A stretch of DNA of 64,000 nucleotides from Actinomycetaceae bacterium (GTDB lineage Bacteria > Actinomycetota > Actinomycetes > Actinomycetales > Actinomycetaceae). The stretch is taken from positions 1 through 64,000 of the forward strand of contig JAUNVP010000004.1 in the NCBI GenBank assembly GCA_030537615.1, read 5' to 3'. Position numbers and translations under genes: made by a program. The notes below the pieces were generated by a model, which did no database searches, had not been told where the DNA came from, and worked only from the letters and a program-made list of their open reading frames with translations. Positions 17,885 through 27,735 of this stretch are shown here, one piece after another (position 1 is the first letter of the stretch; each line of letters opens with the position of its first letter).

Positions 17885-20800
17885 GTGAACGCTAAACCCG
17901 CTGGCCTGTACTCATTCGGCGCGAAACTGCGCCGCGCCACCCCCTCCAAGGACGCTCGCGCCATGTTTGCCGAGGGCGGGCGTGACGCCGACGTCTTCTA
18001 CCGCCAACGCTGGAGCTTCGACAAGATCGTACGCTCAACGCACGGCGTGAACTGCACCGGCTCATGCTCGTGGAAGGTCTACGTCAAAGACGGCATTATC
18101 GTGTGGGAAACTCAGCAGACCGACTACCCCACCACCGGCCCCGATATGCCCGAATACGAGCCGCGCGGTTGCCCTCGGGGAGCATCGTTTAGCTGGTATG
18201 AGTACTCCCCGACCCGGGTACGCTACCCCTACATTCGCACCCAACTTCTCGATGCGTGGCGGAACGCTCGCAAACAACATCCTGATCCGGTGGAAGCGTG
18301 GGAGTCCATACAGGCCGACCCCGAGGTTCGCCGCTCGTATGTTAGTGCTCGCGGGCGCGGCGGCATGGTTCGAGCCAGTTGGGAAGAAGCGATGGAGATC
18401 GTGGCCGCCGCCAACGTCTCTACCATTAAGAACTACGGTCCCGATCGGATCGCCGGTTTCTCCGTCATTCCTGCCATGTCGATGATTTCCTACGGGGCCG
18501 GAGGCCGTTACCTCCAGCTCATCGGTGGCGTAGGCCTATCCTTCTACGACTGGTACGCCGACCTCCCAGTGGCATCCCCACAGGTCTTTGGCGACCAAAC
18601 AGACGTTCCCGAATCGGGTGACTGGTACAACGCGGACTATCTCATTATGTGGGGGTCGAATGTGCCGCTGACCCGTACCCCCGACGCGCACTTCATGACT
18701 GAGGCCCGCTACCACGGGCAAAAGGTTGTGACTGTATCCCCCGACTTCGCAGAAAACACCAAGTTTGCTGACGAGTGGATGCGTTCACATCCCGGAACTG
18801 ATGGTGCTATCGCGTTCGCCATGGGGCACGTCATTCTTAAAGAATTCCATGTCGAAAAGCGCACTCCGTTCTTCCTCGACTACATGAAGCACTACACGGA
18901 CTCACCATTCCTCGTCGAACTTGATCCAGCCAAGAACGGAAACTCCTTTATCCCCGGCAAATTCGTCACCGCCGCAGGCGTCACCTGCGAGGAGGCCGCC
19001 GACGCTCCCAACCCCGAGTTTCGTCTCCTCGTCATGGAGGCCGACGGAACGGTTCGCGATCCGGGTGGCACACTGGCTGACCGGTACGGAGACGCTGGAC
19101 AAGGCAAGTGGAACCTCGCCCTCGACGGCGTTGAACCCGTCCTGTCGGTGGCCGACACCGACGACTGGAAGCCCGTGGAGATTTCGCTTCCACGCTTCGA
19201 TCTACCCGCCTCCAAGACCGACAAGGGCTCGGTTGGAGCGGGCGTCGTCAAGCGCGGAGTTCCAGCCCGAGAAATCGACGGTAAGCTCGTCACCACGGTG
19301 TACGACCTCGTCTTGGCTCATTACGGCGTTGAACGCGAAGGGATGGTGGGCGACTGGCCTGAATCCTACGACGATGTATCCCAGCCGGGCACTCCGGCAT
19401 GGGCCGAGGAACACTCCGGTGTGCCGGCTGCGCAGATTGCCCGCGTGGGCCGCGAGTTCGCTCAGTCCGCGATTGATTCGGGCGGGCGTTCGATGATTAT
19501 TATGGGCGCCGGTGTCAACCACTACTATCACGCTGACACCATCTACCGGACTTTCTTGTCGCTGACGACCTTCTGTGCCACCCAGGGCAAGAACGGTGGC
19601 GGCTGGGCGCACTACGTCGGACAAGAGAAAGTTCGCCCCATCACCGGCTGGGCCCAATACGCCTTCGCACTCGACTGGAATCGTCCACCGCGTCAGATGA
19701 TCGCAACCGGCTTCTGGTATCTGCTGACCGACCAGTGGCGCTATGACCGACTCAGTGTTGATCGACTGGCATCACCGTTGGCCGACCCCACAGCCGAACG
19801 CATGACCACCGCGGACACGCTCATTGAAGCAAGTGAACGCGGCTGGATGCCCTCGTATCCGACCTTCGATCGGTCGAACCTTGATCTGGCAGAAACCGCT
19901 CACGCCCAGGGTAAATCAGCCGGCGAATACATTGCCGAAGAACTCACCGCTGGACGACTCAAGTTCGCCTGCGCTGATCCAGACAATCCGATGAACTTCT
20001 CACGAGTGCTCATTAACTGGCGGACCAACCTACTCGGCTCGTCGGCTAAAGGCACCGAGTTCTTCCTCAAGCACATGCTCGGGGTGGAAGGAGATGTGTC
20101 TGCTGAAGAACTGGCGCCCGAAGAGCGTCCCTCCAAGATGGTGTGGCGCGACAAAGCAGCCGACGGAAAACTCGACCTCATGGTCACCGCCGACTTCCGC
20201 AATACCTCGACAACCCTGCATTCGGATATCGTGCTTCCCGCAGCGACCTGGTACGAGAAACACGACCTCAGCTCCACCGACATGCACCCTTACATCCACT
20301 CCTTCAACGAGGTGGTGGCACCGCCGTGGGAGGCGCGCACGGACTTTGACATGTTCAAAGATCTCTCGATTCTTGTTTCCCACATGGGAGCCAAGCACCT
20401 AGGGGTTCGCCGCGACGTGATTGCCGCCCCCCTCGGCCACGACAGCCCTGACGAACTGACCATGCCCGGCGGCACCGTTCCTCCCCGAGAAGAATGTGGC
20501 TGGGTTCCCGGCAAGACCATGCCGAAACTCATCGAAGTCGAACGCGACTATTCGCGGATTGCCGAGAAGTTTGTCACCCTCGGTCCTCTGGTGGAAAAAG
20601 CTGGGATGGGAACCAAGGGCGTGCTCTTTGACGCAAAACCCGAAGTCGAACTTCTTGCTGAAATTAACGGCACCCTGCCGACAGCTCTCGGTGATCGACC
20701 AGCCTTGGATACCGACCTCAAAGCCGCCGAAATGGTACTCGCCCTATCCGGCACCTCCAATGGGCGCCTCGCTCACCAGGGATTCCAGAAGTTGGAGAAT

Positions 20801-21592
20801 CAAACTGGACAGAAGTTTGCGGATTTGGCTGAAGGGAGTGTCGATAAGCGCATCACTTTCGCCGACACGGTTTCCCACCCGCAAGCGGTGGTGACCTCGC
20901 CGGAGTGGTCGGGTTCAGAGCATGGAGGCCGGCGCTATTCGGCCTTCGCCATCAATATTGAACGGATGAAACCCTTCCACACCGTCAGTGGCCGGATGCA
21001 TTACTATCTCGACCACGACTGGATGCTGATGATGGGCGAGTCGATGCCGATCTACCGGCCTCCCCTCGATATGCACCATCTCGCCGGTGAGCCCGCCCCC
21101 GGAACCCTCGATCGTGACGGAAACGGGCAGACCGAGGTTGCGGTGCGCTACCTCACCCCCCACAACAAGTGGGCTATCCACTCCCAGTTCTACGACAACC
21201 TCTACATGCTGACCCTTGGCCGCGGCGGTCAAACCGTGTGGATGTCTATAGCGGACGCGGAGAAGATCGGCGTTAAAGACAACGACTGGATCGAAGCCTA
21301 CAACCGCAACGGTGTGGTAGCTGCACGCGCCATCGTCTCGCACCGCATTCCTGAGGGCACCGTGTTCATGCACCACGCTCAGGACCGCCAGATTGCTACT
21401 CCGCTTACCCAGAGCACGGGCAAGCGCGGCGGCACCCATAACTCATTAACCCGCATTGTATTGAAGCCATCGCATATGGCCGGTGGCTACGGACAGTTCA
21501 CCTACGCGTTCAACTACATCGGCCCCACCGGCTGTCAACGTGACGAAGTGACGATGATCCGCAAACGCACCAAGGAGGTCGACTTCTCATGA
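17885..21592 (+). CDS. narG: Respiratory nitrate reductase alpha subunit NarG
   Basis: The 1235-residue catalytic subunit reduces nitrate to nitrite on the cytoplasmic face of the membrane using bis-MGD molybdenum. The FS0 cluster ligands are His53, Cys57, Cys61 and Cys96 (HGVNCTGSC, later CPRG). The substrate-pocket segment with TDVPES and WGSNVPLTRTPDAHF matches NarG, and the length is that of the family (about 1230-1250). The start is GTG 17885 with a GGAG upstream. It overlaps narH by four bases. Confidence 0.97.
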   Translation: MNAKPAGLYSFGAKLRRATPSKDARAMFAEGGRDADVFYRQRWSFDKIVRSTHGVNCTGSCSWKVYVKDGIIVWETQQTDYPTTGPDMPEYEPRGCPRGASFSWYEYSPTRVRYPYIRTQLLDAWRNARKQHPDPVEAWESIQADPEVRRSYVSARGRGGMVRASWEEAMEIVAAANVSTIKNYGPDRIAGFSVIPAMSMISYGAGGRYLQLIGGVGLSFYDWYADLPVASPQVFGDQTDVPESGDWYNADYLIMWGSNVPLTRTPDAHFMTEARYHGQKVVTVSPDFAENTKFADEWMRSHPGTDGAIAFAMGHVILKEFHVEKRTPFFLDYMKHYTDSPFLVELDPAKNGNSFIPGKFVTAAGVTCEEAADAPNPEFRLLVMEADGTVRDPGGTLADRYGDAGQGKWNLALDGVEPVLSVADTDDWKPVEISLPRFDLPASKTDKGSVGAGVVKRGVPAREIDGKLVTTVYDLVLAHYGVEREGMVGDWPESYDDVSQPGTPAWAEEHSGVPAAQIARVGREFAQSAIDSGGRSMIIMGAGVNHYYHADTIYRTFLSLTTFCATQGKNGGGWAHYVGQEKVRPITGWAQYAFALDWNRPPRQMIATGFWYLLTDQWRYDRLSVDRLASPLADPTAERMTTADTLIEASERGWMPSYPTFDRSNLDLAETAHAQGKSAGEYIAEELTAGRLKFACADPDNPMNFSRVLINWRTNLLGSSAKGTEFFLKHMLGVEGDVSAEELAPEERPSKMVWRDKAADGKLDLMVTADFRNTSTTLHSDIVLPAATWYEKHDLSSTDMHPYIHSFNEVVAPPWEARTDFDMFKDLSILVSHMGAKHLGVRRDVIAAPLGHDSPDELTMPGGTVPPREECGWVPGKTMPKLIEVERDYSRIAEKFVTLGPLVEKAGMGTKGVLFDAKPEVELLAEINGTLPTALGDRPALDTDLKAAEMVLALSGTSNGRLAHQGFQKLENQTGQKFADLAEGSVDKRITFADTVSHPQAVVTSPEWSGSEHGGRRYSAFAINIERMKPFHTVSGRMHYYLDHDWMLMMGESMPIYRPPLDMHHLAGEPAPGTLDRDGNGQTEVAVRYLTPHNKWAIHSQFYDNLYMLTLGRGGQTVWMSIADAEKIGVKDNDWIEAYNRNGVVAARAIVSHRIPEGTVFMHHAQDRQIATPLTQSTGKRGGTHNSLTRIVLKPSHMAGGYGQFTYAFNYIGPTGCQRDEVTMIRKRTKEVDFS

Positions 21593-23232
21593 AGGTCATG
21601 GCACAAATCGCGATGGTGATGAACCTCGATAAATGTATTGGTTGCCATACGTGTTCAGTCACCTGTAAACAGGCGTGGACGAACCGCGAAGGCACCGAGT
21701 ACATGTGGTTCAACAATGTCGAAACTCGTCCCGGCGTTGGCTATCCGCGCACGTGGGAAGACCAAGACAAGTGGAAGGGCGGGTGGACCCGTACCGCCTC
21801 CGGTGGTCTCAAACCCAAGGCCGGAGGACGCCTAAGCAAGCTGCTTCATATCTTCTCCAACCCTGAGATGCCGGGCATGGACAGCTACTACGAGCCGTGG
21901 ACATACGAATATGACAAGTTGCTCTCCGCCCCCAAGGGAAGCACATCCCTTCCCGTTGCCCGCGCTAAGTCGCAGGTCACCGGCGAGCATATGGACACGA
22001 TCTCCTGGGGGCCCAACTGGGATGATGACCTCGGTGGATCGGCGGAAATCTTGTCCGATGACCAGGTGGCTCGCAAGGTCGGGCTGAAGATCAAGACCGA
22101 CATTGAATCGTCGTTCATGTTCTATCTGCCCCGCATTTGCAACCACTGCCTCAACCCGACGTGTGTCGCGTCATGTCCGTCGGGAGCCATGTACAAGCGG
22201 ACCGAGGACGGGATCGTCCTCGTCGACCAGGATCGCTGCCGTGGCTGGCGGATGTGTGTATCGGGTTGCCCCTACAAGAAGGTGTACTTCAACCACACGA
22301 CTGGGAAAGCCGAAAAGTGTACGCTGTGCTACCCGCGACTTGAAATCGGTCAACCCACGGTGTGTTCGGAAACTTGCGTGGGACGTCTGCGCTACCTCGG
22401 CGTCCTGCTGTACGATGCCGACCGAGTGAGCGAAGCGGCTGCCGTCAAAGATGAACAGGATCTCTACGAAGCGCAGCGTGAGATCATGCTCGACCCCTAC
22501 GATCCAGAGGTCATTACTGCCGCCGAAAAATCGGGAGTACCCGCGGCATGGATTACTGCTGCACAGCAGTCCCCGGTGTACTCGCTCATTAAGACCTATG
22601 GGGTAGCCCTCCCTCTCCACCCCGAGTACCGCACGCTCCCGATGGTGTGGTACGTACCGCCGCTTTCACCTCTGGTTGAAGAGATCACAGCCAGCGGCGC
22701 CGATGGGGAAGACCACCGCATTTTGTTCACCGCAGTTTCACACATGCGCATCCCCATCGAGTATCTCGCCGGTCTTTTAGCTGCCGGAGATGAAGGTCTG
22801 GTTGAACGCGTGCTGCGGAAATTGTGTGCCATGCGCTCCCATATGCGTGCGGTGCGGCTCGACGAGAATCCAGACCCTGAGATTGCCACCGCAGTGGGTA
22901 TGAGTGGGAAAGATTTGGAAGAAATGTACCGTCTTTTGGCGATCGCAAAATACGATGACAGGTACGTTATCCCAACGGCACAAACCATGTTGCCGCGCGG
23001 AATCTCGGAACTTGAAGGCCATGAGGAGGCCGCCGAAGCGCTCGGTATTGGCGCACCCGATGGCTGTTCGGTGTCTTTCGAAGCCTTGCGGGCAGCACGT
23101 CAGCGGGCCTCAGCCAGAGGTAGCGCGAAGAATCCGCTCATGCCCCAGGGAACCGGCCGCATCAACTTACTCACCTACCAGGGCGATCTGCGCGACGCAG
23201 TTCCAGACAAAAGTGATGTGAATGTATCGTGA
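21589..23232 (+). CDS. narH: Respiratory nitrate reductase beta subunit NarH
   Basis: This 547-residue electron-transfer subunit carries four iron-sulfur clusters from NarI haems to NarG. The cysteine groups are CIGCHTCSVTC near residue 16, CNHCLNPTCVASC, CRGWRMCVSGC (Trp in place of one Cys, as expected for the [3Fe-4S] cluster) and CTLCYPRLE...CSETC. It begins in the narG stop (ATGA overlap) and overlaps narJ by four bases. Its length is slightly above the E. coli protein (512), with the extra residues in the C-terminal part. Confidence 0.97.
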   Translation: MKVMAQIAMVMNLDKCIGCHTCSVTCKQAWTNREGTEYMWFNNVETRPGVGYPRTWEDQDKWKGGWTRTASGGLKPKAGGRLSKLLHIFSNPEMPGMDSYYEPWTYEYDKLLSAPKGSTSLPVARAKSQVTGEHMDTISWGPNWDDDLGGSAEILSDDQVARKVGLKIKTDIESSFMFYLPRICNHCLNPTCVASCPSGAMYKRTEDGIVLVDQDRCRGWRMCVSGCPYKKVYFNHTTGKAEKCTLCYPRLEIGQPTVCSETCVGRLRYLGVLLYDADRVSEAAAVKDEQDLYEAQREIMLDPYDPEVITAAEKSGVPAAWITAAQQSPVYSLIKTYGVALPLHPEYRTLPMVWYVPPLSPLVEEITASGADGEDHRILFTAVSHMRIPIEYLAGLLAAGDEGLVERVLRKLCAMRSHMRAVRLDENPDPEIATAVGMSGKDLEEMYRLLAIAKYDDRYVIPTAQTMLPRGISELEGHEEAAEALGIGAPDGCSVSFEALRAARQRASARGSAKNPLMPQGTGRINLLTYQGDLRDAVPDKSDVNVS

Positions 23233-23873
23233 GTGATCTAGACGGACTCTTTGATGCCCACATGGCGATCGGGCTGGCCCTCGACTATCCGGGAGTTGAC
23301 TGGCCCGAACGTCTGGACGCCATTGAACAAGCAACTCTCGCTGAGTCGGTGGCCATCCCCCTGCGCCGCTTTATTGACGTCGCACGCGAATGGGGGCCGG
23401 TACGACTGCGCGAACACTATGTATCAACGTTCGATAATAAGCGTCGCTGCAACCTGTATATGACCTATTTCAATATGGGGGATACTCGTCGCCGCGGGGC
23501 TGCTCTGGTGAATTTTTCCAGCCTTTATCGGGCGGTTGGATTCGAGCCAGACGAAAAGGAACTGCCCGACTACCTCCCGCTTCTGCTCGAACTATCGGCG
23601 CGTTCACGCGACCTCTTAGTCAGTGAAGTGCTCGCAGCCGTCCTTCCCGGTATTGAAATCACCCGGCAAGCACTGGCCCGTCTGAATAGTCCCTACGCCC
23701 ACGTGCTCGACGCATTAACGGCCACTCTTCCGTCACTGACAGAAGACCAGCGCGCACACGTCATGAACTTAATCAGCCAGGGACCTCCCAATGAACTCGT
23801 CGGACTATCCGACAACCATTTACCTGTCTTTGCCAAAGGCCAGTTGCCCGTTTTTGCGAAAGGATTATCATGA
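23229..23873 (+). CDS. narJ: Nitrate reductase assembly chaperone NarJ
   Basis: NarJ binds the NarG N-terminus and guides cofactor insertion before membrane docking. This 214-residue protein shows the usual helical TorD-like pattern, with YLPLLLELS near residue 117 and EHYVSTFDNKRRCNLYMTYF near residue 60. It starts with GTG, overlapping narH. The last 20 residues contain an imperfect duplication (LPVFAKGQ, then LPVFAKG), suggesting a small recent tandem duplication at the 3' end. It overlaps narI by four bases. Confidence 0.92.
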   Translation: MSDLDGLFDAHMAIGLALDYPGVDWPERLDAIEQATLAESVAIPLRRFIDVAREWGPVRLREHYVSTFDNKRRCNLYMTYFNMGDTRRRGAALVNFSSLYRAVGFEPDEKELPDYLPLLLELSARSRDLLVSEVLAAVLPGIEITRQALARLNSPYAHVLDALTATLPSLTEDQRAHVMNLISQGPPNELVGLSDNHLPVFAKGQLPVFAKGLS

Positions 23874-24676
23874 CCGCAGAGATGTTTTTCTGGGTCGGCG
23901 TGCCCTACGCTGCGTTGGCAGCGCTCATAATCGGCCTCATTTGGCGATGGAGAACCGACCAGTTCGGCTGGACGTCGCGCTCGTCTCAATGGCACGAGAA
24001 CGCGATCTTGCGGTGGGCCTCTCCCCTGTTCCACTTTGGAATAATCTTCGTTTTCTTCGGTCACGTAGCTGGAATGTTGATTCCAAAATCGGTTACGGCT
24101 GCGGTCGGGGTCAGTGACCACCTGTACCACCTTGGTGCCGTCGGTATGGGTGGCATTGCCGGGCTCATGACGCTCGTCGGCGCAATCGCGCTCATCTATC
24201 GCCGCTTCGTCATCAAGTCGGTTCGTCTCAAGACGACGCGCGGTGACATCATCATGTACATCCTCCTGATGATCCCTATCGTCCTCGGCTTTGCCGCCAC
24301 ACTAATTAACCAGGTGTTCGGCAAACCCGGCGGCTACGACTACCGCGAAACCATCGGCCCGTGGATTCGTTCGATCCTTGTCTTCCAGCCCAAACCCGAG
24401 CTCATGATGGACGTGCCGCTGTCGTTCCAGCTCCACGTGGTTGCCGGTCTACTGCTGTTTGCGATCCTGCCGTTTACCCGCCTGGTTCATATCGTGTCTG
24501 CGCCGGTCGCCTACCCAACTCGACCGGACATCATCTACCGTTCGCGGGAAGAATCAAACGCCCTCAACGGACGGGTGGGAGCCTCCGGTAATGCCCAGCG
24601 CGACTACTCACGCGGCTGGAAGCCGGTGCGCAAGCAGTCCAAAGAATCGGAGGATGTACCCTATGTCGGGGCATAA
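23870..24676 (+). CDS. narI: Respiratory nitrate reductase gamma subunit NarI
   Basis: This 268-residue dihaem b-type membrane subunit takes electrons from menaquinol. Five spans are visible, with His residues in the second span (LFHFGIIFVFFGHVAG) and in the last span (FQLHVVAGLLLFA, then LVHI), matching the axial haem ligands of NarI. The C-terminal tail after the last span is rich in Arg. It overlaps narJ by four bases and the MogA/MoaB-type gene by 14, completing the narKGHJI unit. Confidence 0.95.
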   Translation: MTAEMFFWVGVPYAALAALIIGLIWRWRTDQFGWTSRSSQWHENAILRWASPLFHFGIIFVFFGHVAGMLIPKSVTAAVGVSDHLYHLGAVGMGGIAGLMTLVGAIALIYRRFVIKSVRLKTTRGDIIMYILLMIPIVLGFAATLINQVFGKPGGYDYRETIGPWIRSILVFQPKPELMMDVPLSFQLHVVAGLLLFAILPFTRLVHIVSAPVAYPTRPDIIYRSREESNALNGRVGASGNAQRDYSRGWKPVRKQSKESEDVPYVGA

Positions 24677-25253
24677 CGTGCCCAAACCTGCCGCCGCGGC
24701 CGGAGGAAGCGAGCGCGGATCACGGCCACAGACTTCGCGCAACACGCTGACACCGCTTGAGACGGATGTGCCGGCAGCGGTTATCACGGTGTCGACGCGG
24801 TGTGCCAACGGTGAACGAGAAGACAAATCGGGACCGGTAGCGGTGTCCGAACTGGCACAGTGGCGAATCGTCAGCCCGGACCCGGTGGTCGTTCCCGGTA
24901 AGGTCGATGCGGTGCGCGCGGCCATTGCCGAGGCGATTGCTGGTGGGGCTCGCTTTATTCTCACCACGGGAGGGACAGGAGTCACCCGAGAGGATGTCGC
25001 TCCCGAAGCCTGTGAAGCATTAATCGCGCAAAGACTGTGGAACATCGAAACGCAGATTCTCCTACGCGGCCTCGAGAATACTCCCCTGGCGGGGCTTTCT
25101 CGGGCGATCGTTGGGATTGTGCGAGAAGGCTCCGACAGCGGTGTTGTGCTCGCCAATGCACCGGGTTCTCGCGGTGGAGTGAAGGATACCGTGGCAATTG
25201 TTGCCCCCCTGTTCCCCAATCTGTTAGAGCAACTGGATAATCCCGAGATTTAA
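24663..25253 (+). CDS. MogA/MoaB-type molybdopterin adenylyltransferase (nar-linked copy)
   Basis: This enzyme activates molybdopterin with ATP before MoeA inserts molybdate. The family core is seen as VSTRCANGEREDKSGP, then ILTTGGTGVTREDV and ANAPGSRGGVKD. About 37 residues of low-complexity Pro/Ala/Gly/Ser sequence precede the domain, longer than normal; a later start is possible, though none has a better ribosome binding site. It overlaps narI by 14 bases and closes the nar operon. A shorter paralog is encoded at 45882-46367. Whether it should be called mog or moaB is not decidable here. Confidence 0.85.
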   Translation: MSGHNVPKPAAAAGGSERGSRPQTSRNTLTPLETDVPAAVITVSTRCANGEREDKSGPVAVSELAQWRIVSPDPVVVPGKVDAVRAAIAEAIAGGARFILTTGGTGVTREDVAPEACEALIAQRLWNIETQILLRGLENTPLAGLSRAIVGIVREGSDSGVVLANAPGSRGGVKDTVAIVAPLFPNLLEQLDNPEI

Positions 25254-25393
25254 GCTCAATCGCTCCGCATTTGCCTCGGAATGTATCCACCATTGTGAGC
25301 TATACGCAGTGACTTCAAGGGGTGCGCGAGGACATCGACACACCTGTTGCATCGACCTTGATGCGGTTCTTAACCGGCATATATAGTCTCCCC

Positions 25394-25789
25394 ATGACAG
25401 ACACGCGAGAGTTAATCACAGAGAATAAGTCGCTTGCGCCGCCCAGATTTAAAGCTACAGTGTTTGCCGTCATCATCCTCTGCTCCATCATCACAGCGAC
25501 CGGGGTCGCAAGACTATTGGGTGTGCCGGGCAGCATTTGGATTGCTCTCGCGGCCTATCCGGTGCTGGTCGGCTTTTTCATCGCTCTCAAGAGATTACTA
25601 AGCCGCATATCTAACAACTTTGACTCCGCGGTACTGTGGGGCATCGATATCGTCGCTGGGCTCATTGTCGGGGTGTTTATCGTCTGTACTGAGGATGCGT
25701 CGTTCCTTGGCTGGAATATTGTCCGAATCTTTTGCGTATCGATCTGCCTGTCCGCCTACTTTAACCAGCGAGTAAGCCTTTACCGCTAG
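25394..25789 (+). CDS. Small multi-span membrane protein of unknown function
   Basis: The product has 131 residues when started at MTDTRELI; a GTG or ATG 24 codons upstream is possible. Four hydrophobic segments alternate with short loops, and the C-terminus is basic. I recognise no family and no motif. It stands alone between the nar operon and the oppositely oriented repeat protein, so the context gives no clue to function. Confidence 0.55.
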   Translation: MTDTRELITENKSLAPPRFKATVFAVIILCSIITATGVARLLGVPGSIWIALAAYPVLVGFFIALKRLLSRISNNFDSAVLWGIDIVAGLIVGVFIVCTEDASFLGWNIVRIFCVSICLSAYFNQRVSLYR

Positions 25790-25862
25790 TCACTGCGCGT
25801 GCGCAAAGACTCAAAACGGTTACTCAACCCGCAACCTCATCTCTATTGTCGTCTCCGAAGTT

Positions 25863-27053
25863 CTATTCTTTAGCTTGCAATAACTGGTACCGATGCCGCG
25901 CTTTCGTGGACATTCGATCACCGAGTCCGGCCTCAGCGAGTGCTTGCGGCCATGAGCCGAAGAACCTGGAGACGATCACGGGAGCGCAATCTTCGTCGGA
26001 TCGCGCATCATCGTAGTGCGCCATTGTCAACGGTCCAGTTGTTCGTCCTGCGACTCGGATGAGAGACTCAACGGCCGACTCTTTGGTATTTACCTGGCGA
26101 GGGTAGTCCTCAGGAACGACACTAAGTATTTGCTCTCCCTCGGCCCAGGTCCCGTCACGATCCGCGGCGTATCGGAACAGTTGTCGAATCTTTTCCTTGA
26201 TTTCCGTCCAACTTCCGAAGCGATTCCTCACGGTAGGCCCAGAGGGCAGATCGTGTTTTCGCGCGTATTTGTCGTACATATGGAAGGCATACGAATCTAG
26301 GTCCTCCCGGAAAAACTGGAATATGCTCGCCCAACACAGTTCATCCGACAGTTGCGGCCGAACTCCCCCGCGCTCGTCTAACTCTTCGATCAGGCCACAT
26401 GCTCTGAGGGCAACGTTCCACGTGCCGTAACGAATCATCACTGTTTGACGCCCTGGTACGCCCGCATCACGCGACCACTCGTCGTAGTCCTGGCTGGTTC
26501 GTTTTGATGACTGCGCGTACCACTGGCGTATCGCTTGGGTCAATTCCTCATCTGAGATTCGATCAACATTTGTGAGGACACGCCGCTCGACCACGTGAAC
26601 TGCGCGTCGCGGACCGAGAGATTGCAATACAAAACGCTCGTCCATCTCCACCCATTCAGCGATCTCTTCGATTTCAAGTTCCGGGTGGTTGAGCGAGATT
26701 TTCCTGACAAGAGCAGCTTTGGCCTTCAACCGGCGCTCTTGTTGGAGTTTTCGTCTTTTCCTCAACTCGCTCGTTGACACTCCATACTTTCGACCAATCT
26801 GTCGAACTCTTTCTCGGGTCACTCCCACTATTCCGCCGAGATAATCCAGGGTGCGCCCAGCGGCCATTCCCAGAACAATCATCGGATCACGATACTGGAC
26901 GCTGACCTCAATGGGAGCGCGCAAAAACCAGTCGTCCCACTCGTCGCCGTCCATATTAAGAGGAATTGGGTAGACCTCATCGAGGGCGAGTAGATCGGCA
27001 ACCAACTCTGGCGCATTGTCCATCGCGAATGCTGCTTCTTTGCTTTCATTCAT
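25863..27053 (-). CDS. DNA-binding-like protein with a sigma-type HTH and homing-endonuclease-associated repeats
   Basis: A 396-residue soluble protein. Near residues 65-95 the sequence TLDYLGGIVGVTRERVRQIG resembles the region-4 helix-turn-helix of sigma-70 factors. The C-terminal half holds three related units (YDEWSRDAG...YGTWNVALRACGL, YDKYARKHD...FGSWTEIKEKI and AHYDDARSD...FGSWPQALAEAGL), which match the homing-endonuclease-associated HNH repeat pattern of Tyr/Trp-rich helical units. No nuclease domain is present. Similar repeat proteins are thought to bind DNA. It is probably a stand-alone regulator, which is inference. Confidence 0.65.
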   Translation of the reverse strand: MNESKEAAFAMDNAPELVADLLALDEVYPIPLNMDGDEWDDWFLRAPIEVSVQYRDPMIVLGMAAGRTLDYLGGIVGVTRERVRQIGRKYGVSTSELRKRRKLQQERRLKAKAALVRKISLNHPELEIEEIAEWVEMDERFVLQSLGPRRAVHVVERRVLTNVDRISDEELTQAIRQWYAQSSKRTSQDYDEWSRDAGVPGRQTVMIRYGTWNVALRACGLIEELDERGGVRPQLSDELCWASIFQFFREDLDSYAFHMYDKYARKHDLPSGPTVRNRFGSWTEIKEKIRQLFRYAADRDGTWAEGEQILSVVPEDYPRQVNTKESAVESLIRVAGRTTGPLTMAHYDDARSDEDCAPVIVSRFFGSWPQALAEAGLGDRMSTKARHRYQLLQAKE

Positions 27054-27171
27054 ACCGACACCATATCGGCCATAACCGACATTTGAGGTGATTGCTCCTC
27101 AAGCTCCTGCGCTCGTCAAATGCTATAAACAATGCGAAAGACGATCGCACCTAACCGATAAAATAACCCCT

Positions 27172-27735
27172 GTGGAAGACGATTTAACGCTCCGTCACGG
27201 CACGATTGCACTGCGTCCTTTGACGTTGAACGACGCAGTCTTATTGCATGCCATCGTCTCACCCGAAACGTGGGCGGGTATGAGCGCTCCCTTCCCCGAT
27301 TCCATAGCCGATATGCGTGACCATCTCGATAAGCTCATGGCCACTGCTGGTTTGACTGCTTTTGCGGTGGAAAAAGATGAAGTGTTCGTCGGGCGCACCG
27401 CGTTTTATGACTATGTTCCCGAGGTACGAGTCGATGTCGGATACACGATCTACGATCCGCGGGTGTGGGGAACCGACGTCAATCCGACGTGCAAGTGGCT
27501 CTTGCTGAACCATGCCTTCGAGGTTTTGCAGGTCCACCGGGTAGGGCTACGGTGCGATCACCGCAACGAGCGTTCGCGATTAGCCATTGCACGTCTGGGA
27601 GCCACCTTCGAAGGAACCCTGCGAGCATTTCGCCCTTCGGCAAACGGTTCGATTGCCGATGTCGACTACTTCAGCATTACCGCCGACGAATGGCCGACGG
27701 TAAAAGCCCAGCTTGAACAACGGTTAAACATATAA
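27172..27735 (+). CDS. GNAT-family N-acetyltransferase (RimJ/RimL-like)
   Basis: This acetyltransferase (187 residues from GTG 27172) begins with the RimL-like HGTIALRPLTLND. Mid-domain it has DVGYTIYDPRVWGTDVNPTC, and near the end VGLRCDHRNERSRLAIARLGATFEG, the standard landmarks of the family. An upstream in-frame GTG at 27088 would add 28 residues without family resemblance, so I reject it. The gene is alone between the repeat protein and the pyrophosphatase. The substrate is unknown; ribosomal protein or small-molecule acetylation are the options. Confidence 0.75.
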   Translation: MEDDLTLRHGTIALRPLTLNDAVLLHAIVSPETWAGMSAPFPDSIADMRDHLDKLMATAGLTAFAVEKDEVFVGRTAFYDYVPEVRVDVGYTIYDPRVWGTDVNPTCKWLLLNHAFEVLQVHRVGLRCDHRNERSRLAIARLGATFEGTLRAFRPSANGSIADVDYFSITADEWPTVKAQLEQRLNI

